DNA of 56,995 bases from Streptosporangiales bacterium (GCA_009379955.1 WHST01000030.1:1-56995); one strand, 5' to 3'; positions 37,609 to 47,252 are shown, counted from the first letter of the stretch. Made by a program: numbers and translations. The notes: generated by a model from the letters alone, not told the origin.

Positions 37609-38622
37609 TCAGCTGCCCTTCAGCAGGTTCGAGTCCTTCAGGGACTTCTTCACCAGGGCGTTCTGCTCGGCGAGATACTTCTCCCACTCCTCACCGACGA
37701 GCAACTGGGTCACGACGCCGTTCTTCTTCGCGTACTGCTTCCAGGAGTCGGTCTCCAGCAGCTTCTTGAACGTGTCCTGGTAGTACGTGAGGGCGTTCTC
37801 TGGCATGCCCGGTGGGGCCATGATTCCCCGCACCTGCGAGACGAGCTCGGTCTTGAACCCTTCGTCCTTCGTGGTGGGCGCATCAGGATAGATGGGCGAG
37901 GTCTTCGGGCTGATGCTGCCGATGATCTTGAGCTTTCCGGCCCTCTCCTGTGCGGCGAAGTCCGACGCGCTGCCGAACATCATGTCCGCGTCGCCGTTGA
38001 GCAGGGACGTGAGGCGCTGTCCCACCTCCTCGAAGGAGAGAAACTTCCAGCTCGTGCCCGCCTCGGTCTGGAGCGCCTTGCCGTTGAGCGCTCCGACCTC
38101 GGTCGTCGACCCTCCGGTCTGCACGAGCTTGCCGGGCTTCTTCTTGGCATCCTCGACGAAGTCGGTCAGCGACTCGTACGGAGAGTCGGCCTTCACGGCC
38201 ATGACCTCCGGCTCGATGATGAGGCCGGCGACCGCCGTGAGGTCATTGGTGGTGACGGTCGCTCCCTCGATCGTCAGCGGAGTCGTCAACCACGTCGTGG
38301 TCATCGCCGAGATGGTGTCGGTGTCGCCCTTCTTGCTCACGAGGTACGACATCGCGCCCGAACCCTCACCGGCCTTCTCGTTGCGAACCGGCCAGTTCGA
38401 CGAGATGAGCTTCTCCTTGCGCATCATCGCGATGACGTCGCGCACGAAGAGGTCGCTCCCGCCACCCGGTCCGGTGTGGACGAGGAACTCGGGGCTCTTG
38501 GGTTCGAAGTCCTCGTCTCCGCTCCCCGAGCCTGACGAACCCGTATTCAGGCCACAGGCGGCGACGACGAGTGTCACGAGCACGCACGACGCCAGGGCGC
38601 GTACCAATCGATTGCCGGACAT
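37609..38622 (-). CDS. tctC: tripartite tricarboxylate transporter substrate-binding lipoprotein
   Basis: 337 aa from ATG 38622, with GGAGGATG upstream. A lipoprotein signal peptide with lipobox VAAC (LVTLVVAACGLN) precedes a Gly/Ser linker and a TctC/Bug-type binding domain (FLVHTGPGGGSDLFVRDV, PEVMAVKADSPYESLTDF, GSASDFAAQERAGKLK). It is the outside binding protein for the TctA/TctB permease encoded upstream in the same operon. The gene order prpD-tctB-tctA-tctC puts the receptor last. Ligand: a carboxylate, identity unknown. Confidence 0.85.
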   Translation of the reverse strand: MSGNRLVRALASCVLVTLVVAACGLNTGSSGSGSGDEDFEPKSPEFLVHTGPGGGSDLFVRDVIAMMRKEKLISSNWPVRNEKAGEGSGAMSYLVSKKGDTDTISAMTTTWLTTPLTIEGATVTTNDLTAVAGLIIEPEVMAVKADSPYESLTDFVEDAKKKPGKLVQTGGSTTEVGALNGKALQTEAGTSWKFLSFEEVGQRLTSLLNGDADMMFGSASDFAAQERAGKLKIIGSISPKTSPIYPDAPTTKDEGFKTELVSQVRGIMAPPGMPENALTYYQDTFKKLLETDSWKQYAKKNGVVTQLLVGEEWEKYLAEQNALVKKSLKDSNLLKGS

Positions 38623-38657
38623 GGCATCCTCCTTTGGATCCCCGTTGACTGTGCCGA

Positions 38658-40268
38658 TCACCGCTCGTTCCGCTCCTCGACGACGGCATCGACGATGTCG
38701 GCCTCTTTCCGCTCCGGCTGCGCCTCCGGCCCCGGGGGGGACTCCGGTGTCGGCACCGGAGCCGAGTCGGCCGCTCCTGGCCTCCTCCGGCGAGAGATCG
38801 CCGGGCCGACGAAGAGCAGCACGGTGAGCACCAGGAAGACGACGGCCCAGGGGCGCGTGACGAAGATCGTCGGGTCCCCCTGAGAGATCACGAGTGACCG
38901 GCGGACGGATTGTTCGAAGAGTGGACCGAGTACGAACGCCAGCACCATCGGCGCGGCCGGGAAATGGGCCTTACGCATAACGTAGCCCAGCAGACCGAAG
39001 ACGGCGAGCATCACGACGTCGAACAACGACCTGTTGATGCTGTACACGCCGACGATCGAGACCACGATGATGCCTGGATAGAGGTAGTGGTACGGGATCC
39101 GCAGAATGCTCGCGAAGACCGGCACGAGGGGAAGGTTCAGCACCACCAGCACCAGGTTGCCGATGTACATGCTGGCGATGATGGGCCATACGACGTCGGA
39201 GTTCTCGGTGAAGAACAGGGGCCCGGGCTGGAGCCCGTAGATGAACAGAGCGCCGAGCATGATGGCCGTGCTCGCCGATCCGGGGATTCCGAGGGTGAGG
39301 AGCGGCACGAACGATCCGGCGGTCGCCGAGTTGTTCCCCGCTTCGGGCGCCGCGACCCCGGCGATGGCTCCCTTGCCGAAGCGTTCGGGGTGCCGGGACA
39401 ACCGCTTGGCGAGCGTGTAGCAGACGAACGAGGCGACGGTCGAGCCCGCTCCGGGCAACACGCCGACGAAGAACCCGACGATCGAGCCCTGACCGATCGC
39501 CCCCGATGACTCCACGAGGTCCTTCCTGGTCGGGAAGAGCTCCCTGAGCTTGCTGGGGACCTTGAAGAGCGAGTGGCCCGACCTGTCCTCGGTGTTGATC
39601 ATCACCTCGGCGATGGCGAACAGGCCGATGCAGAGTGCGACGAACTCGACCCCATTGGCGAGCTGAATCTGTCCCATGGTGAAGCGTGCCGACCCGGAGA
39701 AGAGATCGATGCCGATGGTCGAGAGGAGGAATCCGGCCAGCGCGGAGACGAGTGCCTTGACCTTCGAGCGCCCGGCCAGGAGAAGCACCATGCTGAGCCC
39801 GAGTGCCATGAGCGCGGAGTACTCGGGCGGGCCGAAGATGACGGCGACCTGAGCCACGGCCGGAGCCAGGAAAGTCAACCCGATCAGGCCGACGGTTCCG
39901 GCGATGAACGACCCGATCGCCGCGATGCCGAGTGCCGGACCGGCGCGCCCCTGTCTGGCCATCTGATAGCCGTCGATCGCGGTGACGACCGAGGCGTCCT
40001 CGCCCGGGATGTTGAGCAGGATCGAGGTGGTGGAACCGCCGTACTTCGAGCCGTAGTAGATGCCCGCCATCATGATGAGCCCGGTCGCGGGATCCAGGTT
40101 GACCGAGAGGGGGAGCAGGATCGCGATCGTCGCGGGCGTGCCGAGCCCGGGAAGCACACCGATGAGAGTGCCCGCGGTCACCCCGAAGATCACCCAGAAG
40201 AGGTTCGTCAGGGTGAGCGCGGCGGCGAAGCCGCCCATGAGACCTTGGAGTGCCTCGGTCACAGCCAT
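38658..40268 (-). CDS. tctA: tripartite tricarboxylate transporter large membrane subunit
   Basis: 536 aa from ATG 40268. About 12 membrane helices. Conserved TctA repeats are visible: FGVTAGTLIGVLPGLGTPAT with GIYYGSKYGGSTTSILLNIP in the first half, and GVLPGAGSTVASFVCYTLAK with GVAAPEAGNNSATAGSFVPL and LGIPGSASTAIMLGAL in the second. Forms the sodium- or proton-driven carrier with TctB. Pro-rich C-terminal tail. Confidence 0.93.
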   Translation of the reverse strand: MAVTEALQGLMGGFAAALTLTNLFWVIFGVTAGTLIGVLPGLGTPATIAILLPLSVNLDPATGLIMMAGIYYGSKYGGSTTSILLNIPGEDASVVTAIDGYQMARQGRAGPALGIAAIGSFIAGTVGLIGLTFLAPAVAQVAVIFGPPEYSALMALGLSMVLLLAGRSKVKALVSALAGFLLSTIGIDLFSGSARFTMGQIQLANGVEFVALCIGLFAIAEVMINTEDRSGHSLFKVPSKLRELFPTRKDLVESSGAIGQGSIVGFFVGVLPGAGSTVASFVCYTLAKRLSRHPERFGKGAIAGVAAPEAGNNSATAGSFVPLLTLGIPGSASTAIMLGALFIYGLQPGPLFFTENSDVVWPIIASMYIGNLVLVVLNLPLVPVFASILRIPYHYLYPGIIVVSIVGVYSINRSLFDVVMLAVFGLLGYVMRKAHFPAAPMVLAFVLGPLFEQSVRRSLVISQGDPTIFVTRPWAVVFLVLTVLLFVGPAISRRRRPGAADSAPVPTPESPPGPEAQPERKEADIVDAVVEERNER

Positions 40269-40323
40269 CGCCTCCGTCGTGTTCTGACCGTGCCCGCCAC
40301 TGTCGCCAACTCCAAGAACGCGC

Positions 40324-40800
40324 TCAGGACCCGAACGGTCCGGTGGGAAGGGGAACTTGTAACAGCAACGCGAACAGCATCCAGGTGACCAACGGGATCA
40401 CGATGGTCGCGATCACGGCCCCGACGCTACGGCGCCCCTCGATGACGAAGAGGATCACCGCGACAAGCAGGAGCATCGTCAGGGGAAAGCCCAGGAAACC
40501 CACCGCGAGCGCGGCCACGAAGACCGCGGCCCACAGTCCGAGCGACCGCATCGCCTGCTGTCGGCTCGGCGGCTCGAACTCGCCACCGACGCCCTTCGAA
40601 GTCCTCAGCCGGATCAGGGCGACTGCGACGCCCGAGAGGATCAATGCGATCCCGACAAGACTGGGGAAGAAGCCCGGCCCGGGAACCTCGCCATCGTAGA
40701 AGTCCAGCTGAAGACTCTGGAACAACGCGAAGACGCCGAGAACGACGAGGGCGGCGCCGATGAGGACGTCGACCTGCCGGAGCGCGGACGGCCTGCTCAC
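40324..40800 (-). CDS. tctB: tripartite tricarboxylate transporter small membrane subunit
   Basis: 158 aa from GTG 40800, which overlaps the prpD-like stop as GTGA. Four predicted helices and the PGPGFFPSLVGIALILSG motif typical of TctB. It is the small partner of TctA, encoded 55 nt downstream. Confidence 0.88.
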   Translation of the reverse strand: MSRPSALRQVDVLIGAALVVLGVFALFQSLQLDFYDGEVPGPGFFPSLVGIALILSGVAVALIRLRTSKGVGGEFEPPSRQQAMRSLGLWAAVFVAALAVGFLGFPLTMLLLVAVILFVIEGRRSVGAVIATIVIPLVTWMLFALLLQVPLPTGPFGS

Positions 40801-42182
40801 GGCGAACCATCCAGCGACCTGTGCAACGTCGCGACATCGTCGAGCTCATCGAGGTCCCAGATGATGTCCGCCGCCTGCCGCGCCCGGTCTCGGCCGATCG
40901 CCGGATCAGCGCATTCGAAGAACTTCGCCTCCAACTGCTCGCGCGACATCGGCTTCTCGGGATGGCCGGTCGCGAAGGCCTCGACTCGCTCGAAGACACG
41001 GCCGTCCTTCAGGCGAATGGTGACGCGGGTGTTCATGTGCTGGAATCCCCTTGCGTCCATCTCTTCGTCCACCACGTGGTGGCAGCGTTTCAGCATGTCC
41101 TGCACCTCGGGACTGCGAACGACGTCGTCGTGGAACTCCTCGATCCCGACCTTGCGCCGCAGTATCGCGATCGCCAGGAAGAAGGGGAACGAGAACTTCG
41201 CCTCCAGTGCCGTCGTCGGCGTGCGGTAGATGAGTGCGTTCGGCATCGCCGAGTTCGTGCCGGCGATCGCCTCCTCGACCTCGTCGGGCGCGATGTCGTG
41301 CTCTCGCACGAGATCGAGAACGGCGTCCTGTCCCGGGTGCGACAACGAACCGGACGGATAGGGCTTGATGGAGACGCCGGGGTCCTCGAAGAAGAACGGC
41401 GAGCCGAGCCTGCCCTGGATGCGCGACGGCTCATAGCCGTCGCTCGACGCCGCGTACATCCCTCGCTTGGCCTCGAGGATGTTCGTCGCCGCCGTGAAAC
41501 CGTCACCTGCGAGGCGTGCGGCGAAGACGCCTGCTTCGGCTGCCTTCCCGGCGTGCAGCGGCTTGGTCATGGTCCCGAAGTTCTCCCGGTAGCCACCGGA
41601 CAGTGCCGCCGCGACACCGAACGCGTACAGGAGTTGCTCCTTCGACAGCCCCAGGAGCTTGCCCGCGCCCGCGACCGCTCCGATCGCCCCGAAAGTCCCT
41701 GTCGAGTGGAAGCCCTTCTGGTAGTGGCGCGGGTTCGACGCGTCCGCGGTGCGGCACGCGACCTCCACTCCCGTCACGTAGGCCGTCAGCAGGTCACGCC
41801 CGCTCGCGCCGATGAGCTCCGCCATCGCGGCGGTCGCACCGAGCACGGGAGCGGTGGGATGCGTCAGCAGGCCGTACACGCTCTCCGGGTTGGTGGACAG
41901 CTGAGTGTCGTCGTAGTCCATCGCGTGGATGGCGAGGCCGTTGGTCAGGGCCGCGAGCTCGGCGGAGGTCCGCAGCGACGTGCCGAGCACGGCGACCTCG
42001 TCGGCGCACGCGACCTTCTCGACGTACCGCCGCATGATCCGATGGCTCTCCTCGGCGGCGCCGCTGAGGGCGAGGCCGTACCCGTCGAGGACGTGCTCGA
42101 TCGCGGTCCGGTGTACTGCGTCGGGTATGTCGTCGAACCGCAGGCCGACCGTGAAGTCTGCTACGTCTTCCGTCAGCGACAT
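40797..42182 (-). CDS. MmgE/PrpD family protein
   Basis: 461 aa from ATG 42182 (MSLTEDVADFTVGL); an upstream start would add 27 doubtful residues. MmgE/PrpD enzymes include 2-methylcitrate dehydratase and cis-aconitate decarboxylase-like proteins. Family motifs are AMDYDDTQLSTNPES, HPTAPVLGATAAMAEL, YQKGFHSTGTFGAIGAVAGA, KPLHAGKAAEAGVFAA and IKPYPSGSLSHPGQDA. It is translationally coupled to tctB, so the tricarboxylate-type substrate imported by TctABC is probably also its substrate. No other methylcitrate-cycle gene is nearby, so propionate metabolism should not be assumed. Confidence 0.88.
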   Translation of the reverse strand: MSLTEDVADFTVGLRFDDIPDAVHRTAIEHVLDGYGLALSGAAEESHRIMRRYVEKVACADEVAVLGTSLRTSAELAALTNGLAIHAMDYDDTQLSTNPESVYGLLTHPTAPVLGATAAMAELIGASGRDLLTAYVTGVEVACRTADASNPRHYQKGFHSTGTFGAIGAVAGAGKLLGLSKEQLLYAFGVAAALSGGYRENFGTMTKPLHAGKAAEAGVFAARLAGDGFTAATNILEAKRGMYAASSDGYEPSRIQGRLGSPFFFEDPGVSIKPYPSGSLSHPGQDAVLDLVREHDIAPDEVEEAIAGTNSAMPNALIYRTPTTALEAKFSFPFFLAIAILRRKVGIEEFHDDVVRSPEVQDMLKRCHHVVDEEMDARGFQHMNTRVTIRLKDGRVFERVEAFATGHPEKPMSREQLEAKFFECADPAIGRDRARQAADIIWDLDELDDVATLHRSLDGSP

Positions 42183-42211
42183 CGCGACACTCGTCCGTTC
42201 CTGGAAGCTTC

Positions 42212-42242
42212 CCGCAATACGGGATGGCTTCTCGTTTTGCGG
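42212..42242. promoter_or_regulatory. imperfect palindromic operator of the prpD-tct operon
   Basis: CCGCAATACG (42212-42221) and CGTTTTGCGG (42233-42242) are inverted repeats with one mismatch and an 11-nt spacer, 30 bp before the MmgE/PrpD start. Arm length and spacing equal those of the perfect repeat at 14822-14854, though the arm sequence differs. Confidence 0.5.
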
Positions 42243-42327
42243 ACAAGCTACGAGGGTCGGCACGCACTGTCAAGGGATCGCCGGGAATTGCCGACTCGCC
42301 ACCATCTGTGCGCGCCATGATGGAACC

Positions 42328-44901
42328 GTGAACCGAGGCAAGCTCATCGTCTACCTCGGCGCCGCACCCGGCGTCGGCAAGACGTACGCCATGCTCGGCG
42401 AGGGTCACCGCCGGCTCGACCGGGGCACCGACGTCGTGGTCGCGTTCGCCGAGACGCACGGCAGGGCCAAGACCGCGGCGCTACTCGAAGGCCTCCCCGC
42501 CGTCCCCACTGCGGACGCTCGCCTACCGCGGCGTCGAGTTCGCCGAGATGGACCTCGACGCGGTACTCGCACGCAAACCGGCGTACGCACTCGTCGACGA
42601 GCTCGCCCACACCAACGTGCCTGGCTCGCGCAACGAGAAGCGCTGGCAGGACGTCGACGAGCTGCTCGCCGCCGGCGTCAACGTCATCTCCACCGTCAAC
42701 ATCCAGCATCTCGAGTCACTGCACGACGTCGTCGAGGCGATCACCGGCGTCGACCAGCGCGAGAAGATCCCCGACTCCGTCGTCCGCAGGGCAGACCAGA
42801 TCGAGCTGGTCGACATGTCCCCCGACGCCCTGCGGCGGCGCATGGCGCATGGCGCACGGCAACGTGTATCCACCGGAGAAGGTCGACGCGGCGCTGTCGC
42901 ACTACTTCAGGGTCGGCAACCTCGCCGCGTTACGCGAGCTCGCCCTGCTCTGGCTGGCCGACCGTGTCGACGAGCACCTGGAGGACTACCGGGAGCAGCA
43001 CGGCATCGCGCGGACCTGGCCGGCAAGGGAGCGGATCGTCGTCGCTCTCACCGGCGGGCCGGAGGGCGAGACGCTGATCCGCAGGGCCGCGCGCATCTCG
43101 GCGAGGGGCGCAGGCACCGAGCTGTTGGCGCTCTCCGTCGCGCGCGGCGACGATCTCACCGGCGCGAAACCCACGGCGGCTCGAGGAGCAGCGGCACCTC
43201 GCCGAGAGCCTCGGCGGCACCTTCCACAACGTCGTCGCTGACGACGTCTCCAAGGCGATCCTCGAGTTCGCCCACGGCGTCAACGCGTCCCAGGTGGTCA
43301 TCGGCGAGAGCCGGCGCGGGCGGTTCTCGCGGTTCCTGTCCCGCGGCGTCGGCGCCACGATCATCCGCGATTCGGGCGACATCGACGTGCTCGTCGTCAC
43401 CCACGAGCAGACCGGAGGACACGCACGCAGGCCGTCGCGGCTCCTACTCGGACGCCGCCGGCTCGCCGCGGGATGGGCGCTCGCCGTGCTCGGACCATGG
43501 CTCCTCGCCTGGGGCTTCGCCCACACCCGGGACCTGCACAGCCTGCCCACCGAGCTGATGATGTTCCTCGCGCTGACGGTCGTCGTCGGCCTCGTCGGCG
43601 GGATGCGGCCCGCGATCGTGACGGCCGCATTGGGCAGTCTCATCGTGAACTACTTCTTCACACCGCCCCTGTACACCCTGACCATCGCCGAACCGGAGAA
43701 CGCATTCGCGGTCGTGGTGTTCGTGCTCGTCGGTGTGGCGGTGGCAACCGTCGTCGACCGTGCCGCGCGGCGCGCCAAGCTGGCCGCGGCCGCCCGCCGC
43801 GAGGCCGACACGCTGTTCCTGCTGAGTGGGGCGGTGCTGCGCGGCGAGGACACCGTCGAGGCGATGCTGGCGCGGTTACGCGAGACGTTCGGCGTGACGA
43901 GCGCGGCGTTGCTCGAGCGCGACGACGATCGGTCGCCGTGGCGGCTCGTGGCGGCGTCCGGCGACGACCCGTGCCGCAGGCCGGAGGAGGCCGAGGCCGA
44001 GGTGTCGGTCACGGACCGGCTGGCGATCGCGCTGCGCGGACGTCCGCTGCCCGCCGAGGAGGTCCGCGTCCTCAATGCGTACGCCGCGCAGGTCGCGGTG
44101 CTCGTCGAACGCGCCGGGCTGCGCGCCGAGGCCGCCGAGGCCACCAGGCGCGCCGAGGGCAACGCCATGCGCACGACGCTGCTGGCCGCCGTCAGCCACG
44201 ACCTGCGGACGCCGCTGGCGACGATCAAGGCGAACGTGTCGAGCCTGCTCGCCGGCGACGTGGACTTCTCGGCCGAGGACCGCCACACGTTGTTGTCCAC
44301 CGTCGCCGAGGCCACCGACCGGCTCGACCGCGTGGTGGCCAACCTGCTCGACATGAGCCGCCTGCGCACCGGCGCGGTCACGCCGTTGCACCGCGCCGCA
44401 TCGGTCGAGGAGCTGCTCTCGGCCGTGGTGCCCGCGGAGGTCGGCGCCGTCCGATGGGAGGTCACGCCCGGTCTCCCGCTCCTGCACACCGACCCCGGCC
44501 TGCTCGAACGCGCGCTGGCGAACGTCGTCGAGAACGCGCTGCGTCACTCACCTCCCGACGCGCCGGTGACCGTCGCGGCCAGCACCCACGCCGAGCGCGT
44601 GGAGATCAGGGTCGTCGACCGCGGTCGCGGCGTCCCGGACGACCAGATCGAGGAGATTTTCGAGCCGTTCCAGCGTCTCGGCGACGTGCCGGGAGGCGAC
44701 GGCGTCGGGCTCGGTCTCGCGGTCGCGCGCGGCTTCGCCCGGGCGGTCGGCGGCGACCTGACCGCCGAGCACACCCCCGGCGGCGGGCTGACGATGGTGC
44801 TCACGATCCCCGTCCACGTTCCCGCACGGGACGACGGGGAGCCGCCGGACGAGGACGTCACAGCTCTTCCGACCTCCGGAGCAGCCCTGCTCACGCCGTG
44901 A
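42328..44901 (+). pseudogene. kdpD: sensor kinase kdpD, broken by three frameshifts
   Basis: From GTG 42328 the frame gives the KdpD N terminus with Walker A LGAAPGVGKTYAML. Homology then moves forward one frame near 42511 (resuming RGVEFAEMDLDAVL), again at 42840-42853 where GCATGGC is tandemly duplicated (RRRMAHG then GNVYPPEKVDAAL), and again near 43175 (resuming RLEEQRHLAESLGG). From there to 44901 it is open: DUF4118 membrane helices (about 43440-43780), HisKA AAVSHDLRTPLATIKANV and HATPase motifs VVENALRHSPPDAP and VVDRGRGVPDDQIEEIFEPF. Read straight, translation stops at 43077. The cytosolic sensor part is therefore lost, although an internally started kinase half could still be made. 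kdpFABC and kdpE are intact. Confidence 0.85.
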
Positions 44902-44919
44902 GCGCGAGGGCCGGCTCGT

Positions 44920-46263
44920 TCACAAGCCGACGTCGCGGGTGTTGATGTCGGCGTCTGCTTCGCGGCGGATGAGCAGGCGGGCTCTGCCGTCGCGCACGGC
45001 GATGACGGGTGGTCGGGCGATGGCGTTGTAGTTCGACGCCATCGAGTGGTGGTAGGCGCCTGTGACGGCGACCACGAGGACGTCGCCTGGGTGGAGGTCG
45101 GCCGGTAGTGGGGCGTCCACGGCGATGATGTCACCGGTTTCGCAGAAGCGTCCGACGACCGTGGTCGGTCGGGTCTCGCGGGTCTTGGCTCGTCGGCCGA
45201 CGAGCCGGACGGTGTAACGCGCGCCGTAGAGGCTGCACCGGGGGTTGTCGCCCATACCTCCGTCGACCGCGACGTAGGTGTTTCCGGCGCTGGTGTGCTT
45301 GACGGCGAGGACGTGGTAGGCGGTGATGCCGGCGGTGGCCGCGATGCCGCGGCCGGGTTCGATGGTGAGCTTCGGCGTCGGGTAACGGTGCAGCGCGCAT
45401 GTACGGGCAACCGCGGCTCGCAGCTCGCGGGCGTGGCCGGGTAGGTCGAAGGAGGGCTCGGCGGAGGTGTAGGGAACGGGGAAGCCGCCGCCCAGGTCGA
45501 GCTGACGCAGGGTGATGTCGTGTTCGGTGCGGATCCGCGCGAGTCCGGTCACCAGGCGACGTGCGGCGGTCGCGTGGGCGTCCGGTCGGGTGACCTGTGA
45601 GCCGACGTGGCAGTGCAGTCCGACGAGCTCGAGGTCGGGTTGCCCGAGGATGCGGCGGACGACGTCCTCGGCCGCACCGGAGTCGAGCGACAGGCCGAAC
45701 TTCTGCTCCTCGACACCTGTCGTCAGAGCCTGGTGCGTTCCGGCGTCGACGCCAGGGATGACGCGCAGGAGCACGGGCTGGCGGTGACGACCGCCGGTCG
45801 CGGCGGCGAGCCGTGCCACCTCGGTCGCGGAGTCGACCACGATCCTGCCCACGCCGTAGTCGAGAGCAGCGCGCAGGTCCTGTGGCGACTTTGCGTTGCC
45901 GTGCAGCAGGATCCGTTCCGCGGGGAACCCGACCGATCGGGCGATCGCGAGCTCTCCGGCGGACACGACGTCGAGAGACAGACCTTCGTCAGCGACCCAC
46001 CGTGCCATTGCTCTGCACAGGAACGCCTTGCCGGCGTAGGCGATCTCGGCGTCGGGGAACGCGCGCCTGAACCGGCGGCAGCGCGTGCGCACGTCGTACT
46101 CGTCGATGACGTATGCGGGGGTTCCGTAGCGGGTGACCACGTCGGTGAGCCGGACACCGCCGACGGTGAGGTCGCCGTCCTCGGTGGTCTGGCTGGTCAG
46201 TGGCCACACAGCGTCATCCGGTGGGACCGTGGAGACGGGTCGGGCCGAGAGCTGAGCGGTCAT
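44920..46263 (-). CDS. lysA: diaminopimelate decarboxylase-type PLP enzyme
   Basis: 447 aa from ATG 46263, overlapping the Lrp stop as ATGA. Fold type III decarboxylase: PLP lysine in IAYAGKAFLCRAM, GLHCHVGSQ, LDLGGGFPVPYT, the phosphate-binding IEPGRGIAATAG, and the active-site Cys of GRFCETGDII. These fit decarboxylation of meso-diaminopimelate to lysine. It starts with an unusual 40-residue leader (TAQLSARPVSTVPPDD). Its partners, Lrp and a SAV_915 protein, are not typical for the housekeeping lysA, which in actinomycetes often neighbours argS, hom and thrC. It could be a second copy or act on a related amino acid. Confidence 0.82.
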   Translation of the reverse strand: MTAQLSARPVSTVPPDDAVWPLTSQTTEDGDLTVGGVRLTDVVTRYGTPAYVIDEYDVRTRCRRFRRAFPDAEIAYAGKAFLCRAMARWVADEGLSLDVVSAGELAIARSVGFPAERILLHGNAKSPQDLRAALDYGVGRIVVDSATEVARLAAATGGRHRQPVLLRVIPGVDAGTHQALTTGVEEQKFGLSLDSGAAEDVVRRILGQPDLELVGLHCHVGSQVTRPDAHATAARRLVTGLARIRTEHDITLRQLDLGGGFPVPYTSAEPSFDLPGHARELRAAVARTCALHRYPTPKLTIEPGRGIAATAGITAYHVLAVKHTSAGNTYVAVDGGMGDNPRCSLYGARYTVRLVGRRAKTRETRPTTVVGRFCETGDIIAVDAPLPADLHPGDVLVVAVTGAYHHSMASNYNAIARPPVIAVRDGRARLLIRREADADINTRDVGL

Positions 46264-46796
46264 GGTGCGGGTGCTTCCACCAGGCGCGATCCCGTCAAGC
46301 CGGGGACCTGGTTCAGGACGAGGTTGGTGACCCGGTCCGTGGAGCCGCCGCCGTGGAGCGCGACGAGGGTGGCGTGGAGATTCGGTACGTCGCGGCAGGC
46401 GAGCCAGACCTCGTAGTCGGCGTCGCCGGCGATCTGCCACGCGTTGACGACGGTCGGCAGGGAGCGCAGGAGATCCTCGAACGCGCTCGGCTCGACGCCT
46501 GCGGTCAGGCGCAACCTGACGACCGCTTGGACCGGCCGACCCAGCCGGGTGGGATCGAGCCGAGCGTGATAGCCGACCACCATGCCGTTCGCCTGCAGTC
46601 GGTGGATCCTCGTCGACACGGCGGACTCGCTGAGCCCTGTCGACGACGCGAGCGTGCGTAGTCGGACGCGGCCGTCGTCGGCGAGGTGGCGCAGGATGCA
46701 GCGGTCGATTTCGTCGAGGTATGCGGCACTGTCAGCATCGGTGTGGGTCTTCACGGTCATCGCTTCGCCTCGCCTCGGTCTGGACGTGGTCGTCAT
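46260..46796 (-). CDS. Lrp/AsnC-family regulator
   Basis: 178 aa from ATG 46796, overlapping the SAV_915 stop by 4 nt. N-terminal winged HTH (AYLDEIDRCILRHLADDGRV and TLASSTGLSESAVSTRIHRL) and a C-terminal RAM ligand domain (VQAVVRLRLTAGVEPSAFED, AWQIAGDADYEVWLACRDVP). A later ATG (46760) would remove the first 12 residues. Lrp proteins bind amino acids; lying directly before the decarboxylase gene, it probably controls that enzyme in response to its substrate or product. Confidence 0.9.
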   Translation of the reverse strand: MTTTSRPRRGEAMTVKTHTDADSAAYLDEIDRCILRHLADDGRVRLRTLASSTGLSESAVSTRIHRLQANGMVVGYHARLDPTRLGRPVQAVVRLRLTAGVEPSAFEDLLRSLPTVVNAWQIAGDADYEVWLACRDVPNLHATLVALHGGGSTDRVTNLVLNQVPGLTGSRLVEAPAP

Positions 46797-47041
46797 GCCG
46801 ACTTCTCGTGGAGGCGGGGACGGCTCAGCACCATCGTGGGGTCGACGGAGATACGGCTGATCCCCAGCGCTCGGAGCATCTCCCGCAGCGCCGACTCGTC
46901 CAACGTGATCCAGTGCTGCTCGGCACCCATCGCCAGCTGCAGGCGGTCCTCGGTCGTGAACGCGAGACCCACTCGTTCACCGACGCGGTCGACACCCAGT
47001 CGGACGGCGGGCACCTCGGTGCCACGCACGGGTACATGCAT
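46793..47041 (-). CDS. SAV_915-family small protein
   Basis: 82 aa from ATG 47041; a GTG at 47068 would add nine residues. MHVPVRGTEVPAVRLGV, GLAFTTEDRLQLAMG and QHWITLDESALREML follow the SAV_915 / SseB N-terminal-like pattern seen in small actinobacterial proteins of unknown function. First gene of the coupled operon with Lrp and the decarboxylase. No signal peptide or membrane helix. Confidence 0.7.
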   Translation of the reverse strand: MHVPVRGTEVPAVRLGVDRVGERVGLAFTTEDRLQLAMGAEQHWITLDESALREMLRALGISRISVDPTMVLSRPRLHEKSA

Positions 47042-47070
47042 CCATCTGTGACTCACCGAGTTGTGCACCT

Positions 47071-47135
47071 TGCCCGTTCCCCGCTCTCCGACGAGATACT
47101 CACGACCTCGAACCTACGAGCGCGGGGAACGGGCA
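47071..47135. repeat. 14-bp inverted repeat enclosing the promoter region of the SAV_915 operon
   Basis: TGCCCGTTCCCCGC (47071-47084) is perfectly inverted at 47122-47135, with 37 bp between. It starts 29 bp upstream of the SAV_915 start. Widely spaced perfect arms suggest paired operator sites (possibly for the Lrp protein through looping) more than a terminator. Confidence 0.5.
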
Positions 47136-47214
47136 CGAACCTCCGCTTGCGCCCTTCATACGCGCCCTGACGCAGTCTTGACACCTCGGGAGCGCCGGCT
47201 GTCGTAGAGAAGGC

Positions 47215-47252
47215 GTCAAGACGAACCGGTCCGCTGTCAAGAACGCGTCAAG
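47215..47252 (+). promoter_or_regulatory. candidate KdpE operator before a small membrane protein gene
   Basis: GTCAAG occurs at 47215, 47236 and 47247 on the plus strand and once inverted at 47177-47182. GTCAAGAACGCGTCAAG (47236-47252) has the same 11-bp repeat spacing and nearly the same sequence as the kdp-upstream element at 32864-32880. Confidence 0.55.

Noticed and set aside
42328-43300. Programmed ribosomal frameshifting in kdpD
   Set aside because: Three independent shifts, one being a plain 7-bp duplication, with no slippery sequence or stimulating structure common to them. Mutation fits better.
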